Of a stretch of 64,000 nt of DNA, positions 1 through 8,455 are shown in pieces. The translations under genes and the position numbers were made by a program. Numbering within the stretch: the first letter of the stretch is position 1; every line of letters starts with the position of its first letter. A model generated the notes under the pieces. It made no database searches, was not told the DNA's origin, and worked only from the letters and a program-made list of their open reading frames with translations. The DNA is from a virus. The stretch lies in the IMG/VR virus record IMGVR_UViG_3300032311_001249, positions 25,935 to 89,934 of that record; one strand, given 5' to 3'.

Positions 1-23
1 AGTTTTGTGCGTTCTTCTTCCAT
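1..23 (-). CDS. 5' end of a leftward gene cut by the window edge
   Basis: An ATG on the minus strand at 23-21 opens a frame (MEEERTK) that runs out of the window. It lies 15 bases after the stop of the gp62-like gene, so it is probably the next gene of that operon. In T4 the gene after 62 is regA, but seven residues are too few to assign anything. The start is an inference from spacing alone. Confidence 0.35.
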
Positions 24-38
24 AAGTCTATTTAAAAG

Positions 39-443
39 TTATTTTTTGAGTTTCAATATCTTTTCTTTGTCTTCTTTTATATTTTTCTCTAATTCTGGAA
101 ATATTTCCAACAACTCTTTTAGTTGTTTAACAGGAATTTCCAAACAAGAAGATATTGAATTTAATTCTAGTTTAATTTCTTTTTCTTCATGTTTAATTGC
201 AAAATATTTGTAACGACAGTTTTTTTTTGGAATTAAACATTTTAAGAAATCGTATATTTCTTGACAGTCATTCCAAGAATGTAATTTATTATTTAATATA
301 TCGTTTACTAAATTACAGTAGGTTGGATGCACTCCAGAAACGTATTTCTGAACCAAAAAAGAAACAAAATTATCACAAGGAGATAATTCCGAAAATTCTT
401 TTTCACATAATATGTCTTTTGCTAAATCTGATGAATTTCTCAT
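39..443 (-). CDS. 62: clamp-loader small subunit, gp62-like
   Basis: The 134-residue product resembles the short gp62 proteins of T4-like phages. A central stretch (about residues 28-75) has the pattern in which a conserved helix is followed by YDFL, a basic PKK motif and R-x-KY/W. A C-terminal helical part follows, where other gp62 proteins have a helix ending in LS-D-x-x-x-x-I-K. In T4, gp62 joins gp44 to load the sliding clamp gp45 on primer junctions. The start codon overlaps the stop of the upstream glycosyltransferase gene as ATGA, so translation is probably coupled. Its partner gp44 is not in this window. The call is from remembered family pattern, not a search; a regulatory protein of similar size is the main alternative. 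Confidence 0.5.
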   Translation of the reverse strand: MRNSSDLAKDILCEKEFSELSPCDNFVSFLVQKYVSGVHPTYCNLVNDILNNKLHSWNDCQEIYDFLKCLIPKKNCRYKYFAIKHEEKEIKLELNSISSCLEIPVKQLKELLEIFPELEKNIKEDKEKILKLKK

Positions 444-1177
444 ATTCTCATAATTTTGTTACCGTATTTTTCTTTAAATTCTTGTGCATGTTTTTGCCAT
501 GTTTTATCATTAGCAAATTCACCCAATCCATGATGTATTACAAAAATTGGCCATACTCCTATTTTTAAACCAAGATCAAAAGCTTTACAGCACATGCACA
601 TATCATAATGGTGAAAAGTGAATTGTCTATCAAAAATTTCTTGTTTGTCTGTTAGACTACTCATTTTAAAACTCATGAATAGACCATCAATAACAACAAC
701 AGGAGATGGGGTTGGTCCAAAATATACTGAATTTATATGATTCTGTTCTACTCCATTAAAACCTTTTGGAATATAATGATTTACTATACCTCTGCTGTGC
801 TCTGGTTTTTCTCTGCACAAATGCCAAACCATGGGATTATTTGTGTTATAATTTTGAGATGTTGATCCAGCAAGACCCACAACATCATAAAATTCATGCG
901 CTTTTATTAATTTATCAAAAAAGAAATGGTCGTGTATTTCTAGATCATCATGCATAAAAATAGCATAATCACAGTCATTTTTATTTAATTCATCTTGATA
1001 TAATTCTGATAATCCTTGTGAATTTTCGGTAAATGGTCTTAAAATTATATTAACATCATCATTTTTTACATTTATTTTAGAATGTATCAAAGATTGTAAA
1101 CATTTATAACATTGAGAAGAAGAAAATTGCTCTTTGGTTTGTTTGGTAGGTACAGTTATTTTTATATTTAAAGTCAT
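440..1177 (-). CDS. family-2-like glycosyltransferase
   Basis: This 245-residue protein looks like the small Glyco_tranf_2_5 type of glycosyltransferase. Residues 72-79 read IFMHDDLE, an HDD metal and nucleotide-sugar site after a beta strand. A later HHGLGEF segment near residue 215 fits the end of the fold. It has no signal peptide or membrane segment and should act in the cytosol on an activated sugar, either on phage DNA, a virion protein or host glycan. It is first in an operon with the gp62-like gene, overlapping it by four bases. A clear early-type promoter sits five bases upstream of its ATG. Acceptor and donor cannot be told. Confidence 0.75.
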   Translation of the reverse strand: MTLNIKITVPTKQTKEQFSSSQCYKCLQSLIHSKINVKNDDVNIILRPFTENSQGLSELYQDELNKNDCDYAIFMHDDLEIHDHFFFDKLIKAHEFYDVVGLAGSTSQNYNTNNPMVWHLCREKPEHSRGIVNHYIPKGFNGVEQNHINSVYFGPTPSPVVVIDGLFMSFKMSSLTDKQEIFDRQFTFHHYDMCMCCKAFDLGLKIGVWPIFVIHHGLGEFANDKTWQKHAQEFKEKYGNKIMRI

Positions 1178-1182
1178 AAAAT

Positions 1183-1210
1183 ACTATACTACCATTACAA
1201 AAAAAGTCAA
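1183..1210 (-). promoter_or_regulatory. sigma-70-like early promoter, near-leaderless
   Basis: On the minus strand TTGACT (1210-1205), a 16-base spacer and TATAGT (1188-1183) are followed by only five bases before the ATG at 1177. The expected transcription start therefore falls on the start codon. Confidence 0.6.
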
Positions 1211-1215
1211 TCTTC

Positions 1216-1223
1216 AATAAATA
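1216..1223 (+). promoter_or_regulatory. T4-type late promoter (AATAAATA)
   Basis: AATAAATA, one mismatch from the T4 late consensus TATAAATA, lies six bases before the ATG at 1230. It shares a 52-base intergenic region with the leftward early promoter at 1183-1210. Confidence 0.5.
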
Positions 1224-1229
1224 TTAAAT

Positions 1230-1757
1230 ATGAACTACAAGCAATTTTTTAATAAATTACTACAAGAAGCTGTTAATCCTACACATGAGATACCAGATGA
1301 TGCTATTAATGGTATTTTGGATGATGACACAAATCCAGACGAATTCAGAAACGACATTAGCGTTAACGGAGCACCAAAAAGTAGCGTAGATGATGCTAAG
1401 AATTTATGGGAGAATGAAACCTCTATTTCTGGTTCAACTCCAGAAGAAAAGAAAGTTTCCATCAAAAAAACTGAAAACTTTTTAACAAAATTAAACACTT
1501 ACAAGAGCAATCTTAAAAATTTAAGCCCAGAAAAAAAATATACTGATATTGCTATTCTTGCAGATTTAGTGTCTTCTGATCCTGACATGAGTGAAAAATA
1601 TACTAAACTTAATGCTAAAATAGAAAAACTTAAAAAAGCGGAAGAATTGAGAAAACAAGCAGAACAAATGGAACAAGAGGCATCTAGTTCTGAATCTGAT
1701 GTAAATGATTCTGGTTTTGATTCACAAGCAGAACCACTGCCTAGTCCCCAAGCTTAA
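1230..1757 (+). CDS. candidate internal head protein with capsid-targeting-like N-terminus
   Basis: The 175-residue product is of unknown family. It starts MNYKQFFNKLLQEA, which fits a T4-like capsid-targeting peptide: an aromatic/hydrophobic helix ending in L-Q-E at residues 11-13, a possible prohead-protease site. The rest is hydrophilic and acidic, with a Lys/Glu/Gln-rich helix near residues 120-150 and a Ser/Pro/acid tail, and no cysteine. A late-type promoter precedes it and it stands alone on the plus strand between leftward replication genes. Its 3' end overlaps the primase gene by 17 bases, and a terminator for it lies inside the primase gene. Internal location is inferred from the N-terminus and promoter only. 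Confidence 0.6.
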   Translation: MNYKQFFNKLLQEAVNPTHEIPDDAINGILDDDTNPDEFRNDISVNGAPKSSVDDAKNLWENETSISGSTPEEKKVSIKKTENFLTKLNTYKSNLKNLSPEKKYTDIAILADLVSSDPDMSEKYTKLNAKIEKLKKAEELRKQAEQMEQEASSSESDVNDSGFDSQAEPLPSPQA

Positions 1758-2739
1758 CTAGACCCTTTTGACCACTATAACAACTCTTTAATATTAGAGC
1801 AGGATCAACAAAATCCTGCTCTTTTTTTATGCAGTATTCATTCAAATCTTTGAATTCTGAGAATTCGTTATCATATAAAAAAACAGTCTCATTTTTTTGT
1901 AATTTTTCTTTTATGATTTCTATAACTTGTTTTTTCTCAAAACGAAAGTTATCTAGTATCCATATTTTATTATGAAAAGGAAATTCACTGGTTAATATAT
2001 ATTCTTGTTCTGTTGTTAGTTTGGTTCCAGAAATTGATACACCGTTTTTTAAAAACATACTGTCTATTTGGCCTTCAAAAAGAAAAATATAAGGATAGTT
2101 TTCATCAATTTTACAAGAATTAAACAACGGTTTTTTGCTACCAAATTTTAATAAATATTTTCCTTTAGTGTCATTATCCAATAAAGCTCTTGAAGTATAA
2201 CAAGTGATTTTGGAGTTATTATCATAGTAGGGTATTATCAATCTGTTACCATGAAATTTATCATTCAAACAACAATATAGAGTTTTTGGAGAATTTATTG
2301 CTGAAAAAAGTCTTCTTTGTTCACAGTATTTTTTAGCTTTTTGAATAATATCATATTTTGAAAAATATTTTAACTGCAATTCATCTTTAAGATTCACACA
2401 TTCTCCCGGAAGGCTAGGAAGTTCAAAACTAGTTTCTTCTTGTTTATCAAGAACCAACTGATATTTAAAATCATGAACATAACCTTTTAATTCTTTGATT
2501 ATCTCTTTGAAAGTTAAACCTGTTGCTTCTTTTACCCAAAAATATGGTGTCCAACTACGAAAACAATTATGGCAGTAGAGATAATCGTCTTTTTTAAAAT
2601 AAAAAAGTCTGGTTTTTTTGCCCCAACTACTACCTTCACTACAAATTGGACAACAACCATTCAGATAGTTGGTTGTTTCTCTAACGTTGTAGGAAAAAGA
2701 ATAAAACTTATCTATAACATAACTTTGGGGTAGTTCCAT
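1741..2739 (-). CDS. 61: DNA primase, gp61-like
   Basis: Primase of the T4 gp61 type, making RNA primers for lagging-strand synthesis with helicase gp41. Near the N-terminus is a zinc-binding domain with CPIC and, after about 27 residues, CHNC. The TOPRIM core shows LFEGQIDSMFLKNGVSISG and IWILDN, matching the EGPIDS...ITGG and VWVLDN motifs of gp61. At 332 residues it is close to T4 gp61 (342). I start it at ATG 2739 rather than the upstream TTG at 2772. An early promoter (TTGAAA, 16 bases, TACAGT) ends five bases before 2739, and its -35 box is that TTG. The last codons overlap the convergent gene at 1230-1757. Confidence 0.88.
   Translation of the reverse strand: MELPQSYVIDKFYSFSYNVRETTNYLNGCCPICSEGSSWGKKTRLFYFKKDDYLYCHNCFRSWTPYFWVKEATGLTFKEIIKELKGYVHDFKYQLVLDKQEETSFELPSLPGECVNLKDELQLKYFSKYDIIQKAKKYCEQRRLFSAINSPKTLYCCLNDKFHGNRLIIPYYDNNSKITCYTSRALLDNDTKGKYLLKFGSKKPLFNSCKIDENYPYIFLFEGQIDSMFLKNGVSISGTKLTTEQEYILTSEFPFHNKIWILDNFRFEKKQVIEIIKEKLQKNETVFLYDNEFSEFKDLNEYCIKKEQDFVDPALILKSCYSGQKGLVKLGD
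1796..1828 (+). terminator. intrinsic terminator inside the primase coding region
   Basis: A perfect 10-bp stem (AGAGCAGGAT at 1796-1805 with ATCCTGCTCT at 1813-1822), a seven-base loop and a run of seven T follow the rightward gene that ends at 1757. The site lies within the last codons of the convergent primase gene. Confidence 0.8.
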
Positions 2740-2744
2740 AAATG

Positions 2745-2772
2745 ACTGTATCACAAACTTTGCTGTTTTCAA
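2745..2772 (-). promoter_or_regulatory. sigma-70-like early promoter of the primase gene
   Basis: TTGAAA (2772-2767), a 16-base spacer and TACAGT (2750-2745) lie five bases before the primase ATG at 2739. It decides that start over the TTG at 2772. Confidence 0.55.
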
Positions 2773-2790
2773 TAAGTAAATTTATAAAAT

Positions 2791-3234
2791 ATGACAAAAA
2801 ATTTTGATTTTTTCTATGAACAATTAATAAAAGAGGTTTTTACATCCAAAAATAAAAGGAGAGAAAATCGTTATGGGTTGAATGAACCTAATACTAGTTC
2901 AAAGATCAGAGCCGTCAGATTGTTTCCTAGAAAAACAGACTCACAAGATACTAAAATAGGTAATTCTCAACAATATGTTGGAAACTACTGGAAAAAAGAT
3001 GGAATAAGAACCAACAAATCTGAGAAAACAGCAACAGAAAGAGCGATAGCTAATGGAACTGGTGGTCATTTGAGAATAAAAGGTGTTAATCCTAAAAAAC
3101 CGGGAGCCAAAGTAAACTCCAAACAAGGAGATATGGAAGTCAAATATTCTCTTGGTAATGGAATGTATAAAGTGGGTAAAACTGGTAAAACACAGTTTAA
3201 AAATGTAGAAAAGATATTCAGCAAACAAGATTAA
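2791..3234 (+). CDS. small basic protein with capsid-targeting-like N-terminus
   Basis: The 147-residue product has no recognised family. It begins MTKNFDFFYEQLIKEV, so the candidate targeting peptide ends in I-K-E at residues 13-15. The body is basic and Gly/Lys/Asn-rich (for example GGHLRIKGVNPKKPGAK), as expected for a DNA-associated internal protein, and has no cysteine. The upstream 18 bases hold an A/T-rich TTTATAAAAT element rather than a Shine-Dalgarno sequence. It is the first gene of the rightward late block and diverges from primase. A role inside the capsid is inferred. Confidence 0.6.
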   Translation: MTKNFDFFYEQLIKEVFTSKNKRRENRYGLNEPNTSSKIRAVRLFPRKTDSQDTKIGNSQQYVGNYWKKDGIRTNKSEKTATERAIANGTGGHLRIKGVNPKKPGAKVNSKQGDMEVKYSLGNGMYKVGKTGKTQFKNVEKIFSKQD

Positions 3235-3242
3235 GTAATTAT

Positions 3243-4127
3243 ATGCTTGATATACCCACCAACTGTGGTCCTTTAGATTTACAATTTGCTAACGAAGCTC
3301 TGGAGAGAGTTAATCGCTTTAGGCAAAGTCATATAGATGCTACAAGTCCACCAGATTTAACTCATGGAAGAATAAAATATTTTCATAATATAATATGTAG
3401 TTGGGCATTTAGTGTTCCTTTAAAATTTGATTGGGTGGTTGTTATAAATGCCAAAAATAAAAATTATATATTAAATGAAATAAACAACATAGGAGATAGA
3501 TATGAAACAAAAGGTTGGAATGTGGGAAATTCTGCTAGCCAAACTACTATTCACAGTGTTCAAGATGTTATAGGCTGCATCTTTGCACAAGGAGTGCAAA
3601 TACCGGGAGAAAAAACAAAAATAGAAAGAGCAGGAATATCAGAAGGTTCGAATAGAGGATTTATAAATGCTCCTATTGTTAGTGGAAGAACAGATTTTGA
3701 ACCTTTGCAAATAGGATTTTTAGAAACTAATAAATCTTTTATTGATGGATTTCTCAGACCTTGGAATATTTTAGTTTCTCATAAAGGTCTTATAGCCACA
3801 TCAAACAGCCAAAGCATAAAGGCTGATATTGTGTTGCATCAATTAGCAAGAAATGGCAGTGATGTCACATCAAAAATTAGAAAAACTTTTGTATTTGAAG
3901 ATTGTGCTCCTATAAGCATAGCCAATGAAACTTTAGATTATAATAGCGGCAGCGATTTTCCAAAATTACAAGTGGAATTTTCTTATTCCAAATATTATAT
4001 TAGTGATGGTTATTCTAATAATACCAACGATTATTATCCACAATCCAATTCTACAACTAATAAAATACCTAATAATCTTTTAACAATAAGAACTACTCCA
4101 GAAATATTTGCTAACACCGCTGTTTAA
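3243..4127 (+). CDS. tail-tube-fold baseplate protein, gp54-like
   Basis: The 294-residue product resembles the T4 gp19/gp48/gp54 tube-fold family. The middle holds a pattern in which an FLETN strand is followed by a helix with W and then a hydrophobic stretch. The C-terminal half has FEDCAPISIANETLDYN followed by LQVEFSYSKY, close in form to T4 gp54 FTGCIPISVSAPELSYD...FDVTFAYR. In T4, gp54 sits on the baseplate hub and starts tube polymerisation. It opens the baseplate block here, only eight bases after the previous gene. gp19 (the tube itself) is an alternative, though that is normally about 160 residues. Confidence 0.6.
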   Translation: MLDIPTNCGPLDLQFANEALERVNRFRQSHIDATSPPDLTHGRIKYFHNIICSWAFSVPLKFDWVVVINAKNKNYILNEINNIGDRYETKGWNVGNSASQTTIHSVQDVIGCIFAQGVQIPGEKTKIERAGISEGSNRGFINAPIVSGRTDFEPLQIGFLETNKSFIDGFLRPWNILVSHKGLIATSNSQSIKADIVLHQLARNGSDVTSKIRKTFVFEDCAPISIANETLDYNSGSDFPKLQVEFSYSKYYISDGYSNNTNDYYPQSNSTTNKIPNNLLTIRTTPEIFANTAV

Positions 4128-4141
4128 AGATAATTAGTTTA

Positions 4142-5104
4142 ATGGCATTTTATAAAATTTGGGTTCCTTCAAAACAGAAATATGTTAGATTTAAAGAAAT
4201 TGATTCGGAACAATATAGAGATATATTAAAAAGTGTTGATGATGACTCTGATTTTGAATATAACGTAAACTATATTGTACAAAACAATTGCTGTTCAAAA
4301 GATTTTTTATTAAAAGAACACACTATAATAGACCGTTTTGTTATTTTATTACAACTAAAAATACATTCTTGTGGTTCAAAACTAAATTTAACCAGAATTT
4401 GTGATAAATGCGACACAAAAACAGACTTTTCTATTGATTTAAACCAATTGATTGATGAGTTGGCTAAAGGTGTAGATCGTTCTTTTGAGAAAATTTTTAA
4501 AATAAACGATTTATCAGTGCTGTGTGATGTTCCTTCTGTTGGAAATCAAGAATCACAACAATTTGATAAGACTGATTTGGGTAAAAGAATTGATTTTTAT
4601 CTGTATTCTTTTATAAAATCATTGTATATAGGAGATAAAACTATAAATTTAGCCGATTTTGATTTTGAACAAAGAAATGAGATATGTTCTAACCTTCCTT
4701 TTTCATGTATAAACACTATAAAAACAATTTATGTGGACGAAATTCATAGAATATTCTCTGATTGTATGATAAAAGAAACAGTTTGTTCTAATAATAAATG
4801 TGAGGACATACTTTCTATAAAATTTGATTTTTCTAGTGTGACTGATGTTATGAAATTATTGTTTAGAGACTCTAATAATGTGAACATTTTATCACAATAT
4901 GCTAATTTAAGCATGAATTGTCACTTCGACTATCATTTTTATAAGAATATTTGTCCAGCAGAATTAATAATTTTGGATAATTTGGTTAGAAACAGCATGA
5001 AAAAGACTGAACAAGAACAGAATTCCAATAAAGACATCAACATGTTTGAACAATACAAATTAAATGAGATTGATATGGTTGAAAGTAAGAGCGAATTTGA
5101 GTAA
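4142..5104 (+). CDS. baseplate hub/assembly protein, gp26-like, with zinc-ribbon cysteines
   Basis: The 320-residue protein fits the T4_baseplate (gp26/gp51) type. An N-terminal domain is followed by a hydrophobic segment ending VILLQLKIHSCG, then a CDKC pair, FSIDL and a helical C-terminal half. The CDKC pair (about residues 89-92) could form half of a zinc ribbon, with other half-sites at CCS and at CSNNKC (about 217-222). The next gene is a shorter relative with the same layout, so this is a tandem pair as with T4 gp26 and gp51. The role would be in hub assembly. Assigned by domain layout and position. Confidence 0.5.
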   Translation: MAFYKIWVPSKQKYVRFKEIDSEQYRDILKSVDDDSDFEYNVNYIVQNNCCSKDFLLKEHTIIDRFVILLQLKIHSCGSKLNLTRICDKCDTKTDFSIDLNQLIDELAKGVDRSFEKIFKINDLSVLCDVPSVGNQESQQFDKTDLGKRIDFYLYSFIKSLYIGDKTINLADFDFEQRNEICSNLPFSCINTIKTIYVDEIHRIFSDCMIKETVCSNNKCEDILSIKFDFSSVTDVMKLLFRDSNNVNILSQYANLSMNCHFDYHFYKNICPAELIILDNLVRNSMKKTEQEQNSNKDINMFEQYKLNEIDMVESKSEFE

Positions 5105-5112
5105 TTAACTAT

Positions 5113-5922
5113 ATGTCAGAAACATTAAACATAAATGATATTATTTCCTTGGTAAAAGAATCAAACAAACAGTTTGAATCTGATATTTACGTTCCATCAT
5201 TAAACAAAGAGATTCATTGTAAACCCATGAATGCATCTCATTTAAAAAATATCATCAAAACTTCCATTTCTGGTGTGTTTTCAAATATAAAATTCAACCA
5301 AACCATGCACACAGTGTTAAAAGATGTGTTAGACCCATCAGTTCCAACCACTATTATTAATACTTTTGATAAAATTTTAATTTTATTACAATTAAGAAAC
5401 AAAAATGTTAAAAATACAGTTGATGTAGAATTATTCTGTGATGAAGATAAGAAAATTGAATCTTTTTCTTTGGATAAAATAATTAACAAAGGAAAAAAAG
5501 ATAAATTTGATTTTCAAGAGCAAATAATAACTGATGGTTCTTACATTGTAACACTAGATTTTCCTTCTATAGAGCAAGAATTTTTATTTGATCGTTATTT
5601 TGAGCAAAATAAACTAAAAAATGTAAAGGAAGATGACAAAAATTCTCTCAAAGAATTATTTGGACCTCTTTTTATTCATGAAGTAGCACAATATGTTAAA
5701 AACATAAAAATTTCTGACAAAGAAATAAACATGAGAAGCTTGTCAGTCGAAGACAGAACCAGCATCATGGAAAATTTATCCAGTAACATCATTGCACAAA
5801 TAATAGAAAAAATAGATGATGTATTTGGTAAACAAATCAATAAACTTATTTCTGTTGAAAAGGATTTTGATGGAACCAAATACAGGGGAACCATTCAAAT
5901 AAATTCAACACTGTTTTCGTAA
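5113..5922 (+). CDS. baseplate hub/assembly protein, second gp26-like paralogue
   Basis: The 269-residue protein has the same order of elements as its neighbour: IYVPSLNKEIHCKPMNASHLK at the front, then ILILLQLRNKNV followed by a beta-rich VDVELFCDED, then a helical second half with NIKISDKEINMRSLSVEDRTSIMENL. The neighbour has KSLYIGDKTINLADFDFEQRNEICSNL at the equivalent place. The cysteine pairs of the neighbour are not kept here. It follows the neighbour by eight bases and ends just before a strong bidirectional terminator. It is probably a baseplate hub assembly factor. Confidence 0.5.
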   Translation: MSETLNINDIISLVKESNKQFESDIYVPSLNKEIHCKPMNASHLKNIIKTSISGVFSNIKFNQTMHTVLKDVLDPSVPTTIINTFDKILILLQLRNKNVKNTVDVELFCDEDKKIESFSLDKIINKGKKDKFDFQEQIITDGSYIVTLDFPSIEQEFLFDRYFEQNKLKNVKEDDKNSLKELFGPLFIHEVAQYVKNIKISDKEINMRSLSVEDRTSIMENLSSNIIAQIIEKIDDVFGKQINKLISVEKDFDGTKYRGTIQINSTLFS

Positions 5923-5924
5923 AT

Positions 5925-5952
5925 AAAAAACCCGGTCATTGACCGGGTTTTT
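5925..5952. terminator. bidirectional intrinsic terminator
   Basis: CCCGGTC (5931-5937) and GACCGGG (5941-5947) form a GC-rich stem with a three-base loop, flanked by A6 and T5. It separates the convergent genes ending at 5922 (+) and 5957 (-) and can serve both. Confidence 0.88.
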
Positions 5953-5956
5953 AGTT

Positions 5957-6517
5957 TTAAGCGTTGTAACCTTGCTGCATTGCTGATCCAGCACCTTTAG
6001 TGAAACCACCTTGCTGTGCTGCTGTGGCAGACCTGCTTGCTGTATCAGCAATTTGATTTACTTGTTTAATCAAATTGCTAAGTCTAGGGTCTTTTCCTAT
6101 AAATTGAGCTATTTGAGGATTTATCTGTTGAGCATTAGCTATAACTTGTTGAACTTGCGTTAACAATTTTTGAAGAGTTGCTATTTGTGCTGCTGCTTTT
6201 CTAGCTTGTTCACCAGTCTGATATATGTTTGAAACGTTTTGTCCAATTTGTTTTGCGCCTGCTGCTGCTGCATTATAACCTTTTTTAGCAACGTTTGCTG
6301 CTCCTTGGGCAGCACCAGAAATACCGCTACCAATAGCTCTGCCTATATTGGATAGACCTCCGAAAAGCTCTTGAACAATCTGTTTTTGTTGTTCTGTTAG
6401 CTGATTGTTTTCATGCATTTCTAATAGTTTTGATTCTGTCAAATACCCAGACATAATTTGTTTCTGGAAATTTTCCAATTGTGCCGATTCATAAATATAA
6501 CTGTAGTTGTTGTTCAT
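5957..6517 (-). CDS. Gly/Ala-rich amphipathic protein on the opposite strand of the tail block
   Basis: The 186-residue product is of unknown family. Residues 50-95 are rich in Gly and Ala (GGLSNIGRAIGSGISGAAQG) and could insert in or cross a membrane, and the rest is Gln/Ala-rich helix. The N-terminus (MNNNYSYIYESAQ) has I-Y-E at residues 8-10, compatible with the capsid-targeting and cleavage pattern seen in other genes here. It is the only leftward gene within the tail operon, with its own 30-base divergent promoter region and a shared terminator. A pilot, membrane-active or internal virion role is possible but not shown. Confidence 0.55.
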   Translation of the reverse strand: MNNNYSYIYESAQLENFQKQIMSGYLTESKLLEMHENNQLTEQQKQIVQELFGGLSNIGRAIGSGISGAAQGAANVAKKGYNAAAAGAKQIGQNVSNIYQTGEQARKAAAQIATLQKLLTQVQQVIANAQQINPQIAQFIGKDPRLSNLIKQVNQIADTASRSATAAQQGGFTKGAGSAMQQGYNA

Positions 6518-6533
6518 AATAATATTACTTACT

Positions 6534-6541
6534 TATAAATA
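6534..6541 (+). promoter_or_regulatory. T4-type late promoter (TATAAATA)
   Basis: An exact TATAAATA octamer ends six bases before the tape-measure ATG at 6548, within the 30-base divergent intergenic space. Confidence 0.7.
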
Positions 6542-6547
6542 TATAAA

Positions 6548-8455
6548 ATGGCAGAAATTTCCGAAATAATGGCAGCAATAGATTCTTTTTTATCTAAAAA
6601 AGGAAAAGAGGATAGTTATCTTGTCAAAAAAATAACCGGATTATTTGAAGGAGATGATGCTCCTTTTAATACTGAAAAAGGAGTATTAAAAGAATTTAAG
6701 AAAAAATTTAAAAAATTAAATGATGGAGCAGAAAAAAATACAGAAAATTTTAATGAATTATCAAAAACAATAAAAAAATTTAACAGAGTTTTTACAGATA
6801 ATTTCTTTAAAAACTTGAGAGGGTTCAGAGATAATTTAAAAATATCTGTGTTAAATAACTTTTTTGAAAATTTAAAAGATGTTAATAAAAAATTTAAAAA
6901 AGGAATCTCTCCTGACAAAGAGAGTGTCATACAACAAGAAAGTATAGTTGATGTTAGAATAAAAGAAATAGATGATGGGGTAGCTAATTCTCTGTTATCC
7001 AAAATATCTAACATAATGGCTAGAAAAATAAATTTTTCTTCTGACAATAAAAATGAAGAACGATACGACAAAGAACAAGGTTTTTTCTCAAAAATATTAA
7101 AAGGAATATTAGGAGTCTCTGCTCTTTTTGTAGGTGTTGGTTTTATAAGCAAGTTTTTAAATGAGACAGAAATAGGAAAGTCTATAAAAAATAAATTAGG
7201 AGATTTTAAAGACAAAGCTTTAGAAGCTCTCAAACCAGCATTAAAAGTATTGATGAATCTTTTTGTAGAAGGTATGAAACAAGTTTTGTTTGAGTTACCT
7301 AAATGGTTTTTAAAACAAACATTTAATTTCTTTGGTCTAAAGGAAATGTTGGGAGAACAATATGAGGGCATAGCAGTTATTTTAACCAAAGGAATATACT
7401 ATGGAGTAAAAACATTTTTTACTAAAACATTAAATAAAATTTCTTTTGGATTATTTGGTAAATTAACTCAGAGTTTAACTGGTATGTTTGGTAGTTTAGG
7501 AAATTCATTAATTAAAATAGGCAAAGGGTTATCAGATAGTTTACTAAGACCATTAAGTTTTATAGGAAAAATTCCCGGAATGTTGGGTAAATTTTTTAGT
7601 AATATAGGTTTTGGTGCAGGTGGAGGAGTTGCTAAAGTTTTAACAAGTATAACAAAAATATCAGGAGGAAGTTTACTAAAAATATTAGGAACTGGACTAA
7701 AAAATATAGCAAAAAGAATTCCTTTTATTGGTGCTCTTATATCTTTCAAAGATGCATATGATAGATTTCAAAAAGGAGATATTCTAGGCGGTTTTATCAG
7801 CATAGGTTCTGGTATAGCTAGTACTTTTCCGGGCATAGGCACTGCTATAAGCATAGGTCTGGATGTGCTTAATGCTTTCTTGGACTATTCTGATAGTGGA
7901 TCAAAATTTAAAACAATGATTAATGATAACTTTATCACTAGAGCTATAGGAGATTTGATAAACGGAACAATGGATTTTTTCACCAATATTTTAGAAATGT
8001 TAAATCCAGTATCTTGGGGTAAGAGTATATGGGATTGGATTACTGGAAAGAAAAAATCTGCTGAACAACAAATAAAAGATAGTGAGCAAGATTCTAGTGT
8101 TAAACCTTATTCTGGTGCTAGATATGATTTACCTGTTAAACAAGTTCAAGATGCAAGAGTGAGTGGTAAAAACTTGATAGTTCCAAGCAATCAAGATGAT
8201 GTTGTTCTTGCCAAAAATAATGGCCCATTTGACAGAGCTTTCAAAGATATGAATCATAAATTAGATGTATTGACTAACGTATTTTCACAAGGAGTTGAAT
8301 TAATAGCATCTGCTAGTGTTAATGGTAGTTCTAGCATAGTTCAGGCTGTTGTTTCAACAGCAGGTTCAAAACAAGCACCAATAATATCAAATTCATCTGA
8401 TCCAATACATAGTTTTAGAACTAGAGCACAAAGAGCTATAGAATCTGTCCGATAA
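6548..8455 (+). CDS. tape measure protein (gp29-like position)
   Basis: The 635-residue protein is long, helical and Lys-rich at the N-terminus, with central hydrophobic Gly-rich segments such as GVSALFVGVGFISKF (about residues 192-206), GFGAGGGVAKVL and FIGALISFKDAYDRF. Its size, composition and place between hub-assembly genes and the gp48-like tube cap match a tape measure, which sets tail length and leads DNA out. T4 gp29 is 590 residues. No peptidase or lysozyme motif was seen. It is driven by an exact TATAAATA element with no Shine-Dalgarno sequence. Function is inferred from position and composition. Confidence 0.6.
   Translation: MAEISEIMAAIDSFLSKKGKEDSYLVKKITGLFEGDDAPFNTEKGVLKEFKKKFKKLNDGAEKNTENFNELSKTIKKFNRVFTDNFFKNLRGFRDNLKISVLNNFFENLKDVNKKFKKGISPDKESVIQQESIVDVRIKEIDDGVANSLLSKISNIMARKINFSSDNKNEERYDKEQGFFSKILKGILGVSALFVGVGFISKFLNETEIGKSIKNKLGDFKDKALEALKPALKVLMNLFVEGMKQVLFELPKWFLKQTFNFFGLKEMLGEQYEGIAVILTKGIYYGVKTFFTKTLNKISFGLFGKLTQSLTGMFGSLGNSLIKIGKGLSDSLLRPLSFIGKIPGMLGKFFSNIGFGAGGGVAKVLTSITKISGGSLLKILGTGLKNIAKRIPFIGALISFKDAYDRFQKGDILGGFISIGSGIASTFPGIGTAISIGLDVLNAFLDYSDSGSKFKTMINDNFITRAIGDLINGTMDFFTNILEMLNPVSWGKSIWDWITGKKKSAEQQIKDSEQDSSVKPYSGARYDLPVKQVQDARVSGKNLIVPSNQDDVVLAKNNGPFDRAFKDMNHKLDVLTNVFSQGVELIASASVNGSSSIVQAVVSTAGSKQAPIISNSSDPIHSFRTRAQRAIESVR

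Noticed and set aside
6616-7749. Leftward open frames opposite the tape-measure gene
   Set aside because: They are shadows of a highly biased A-rich coding sequence; products are Leu/Phe/Ser-rich with no motif.
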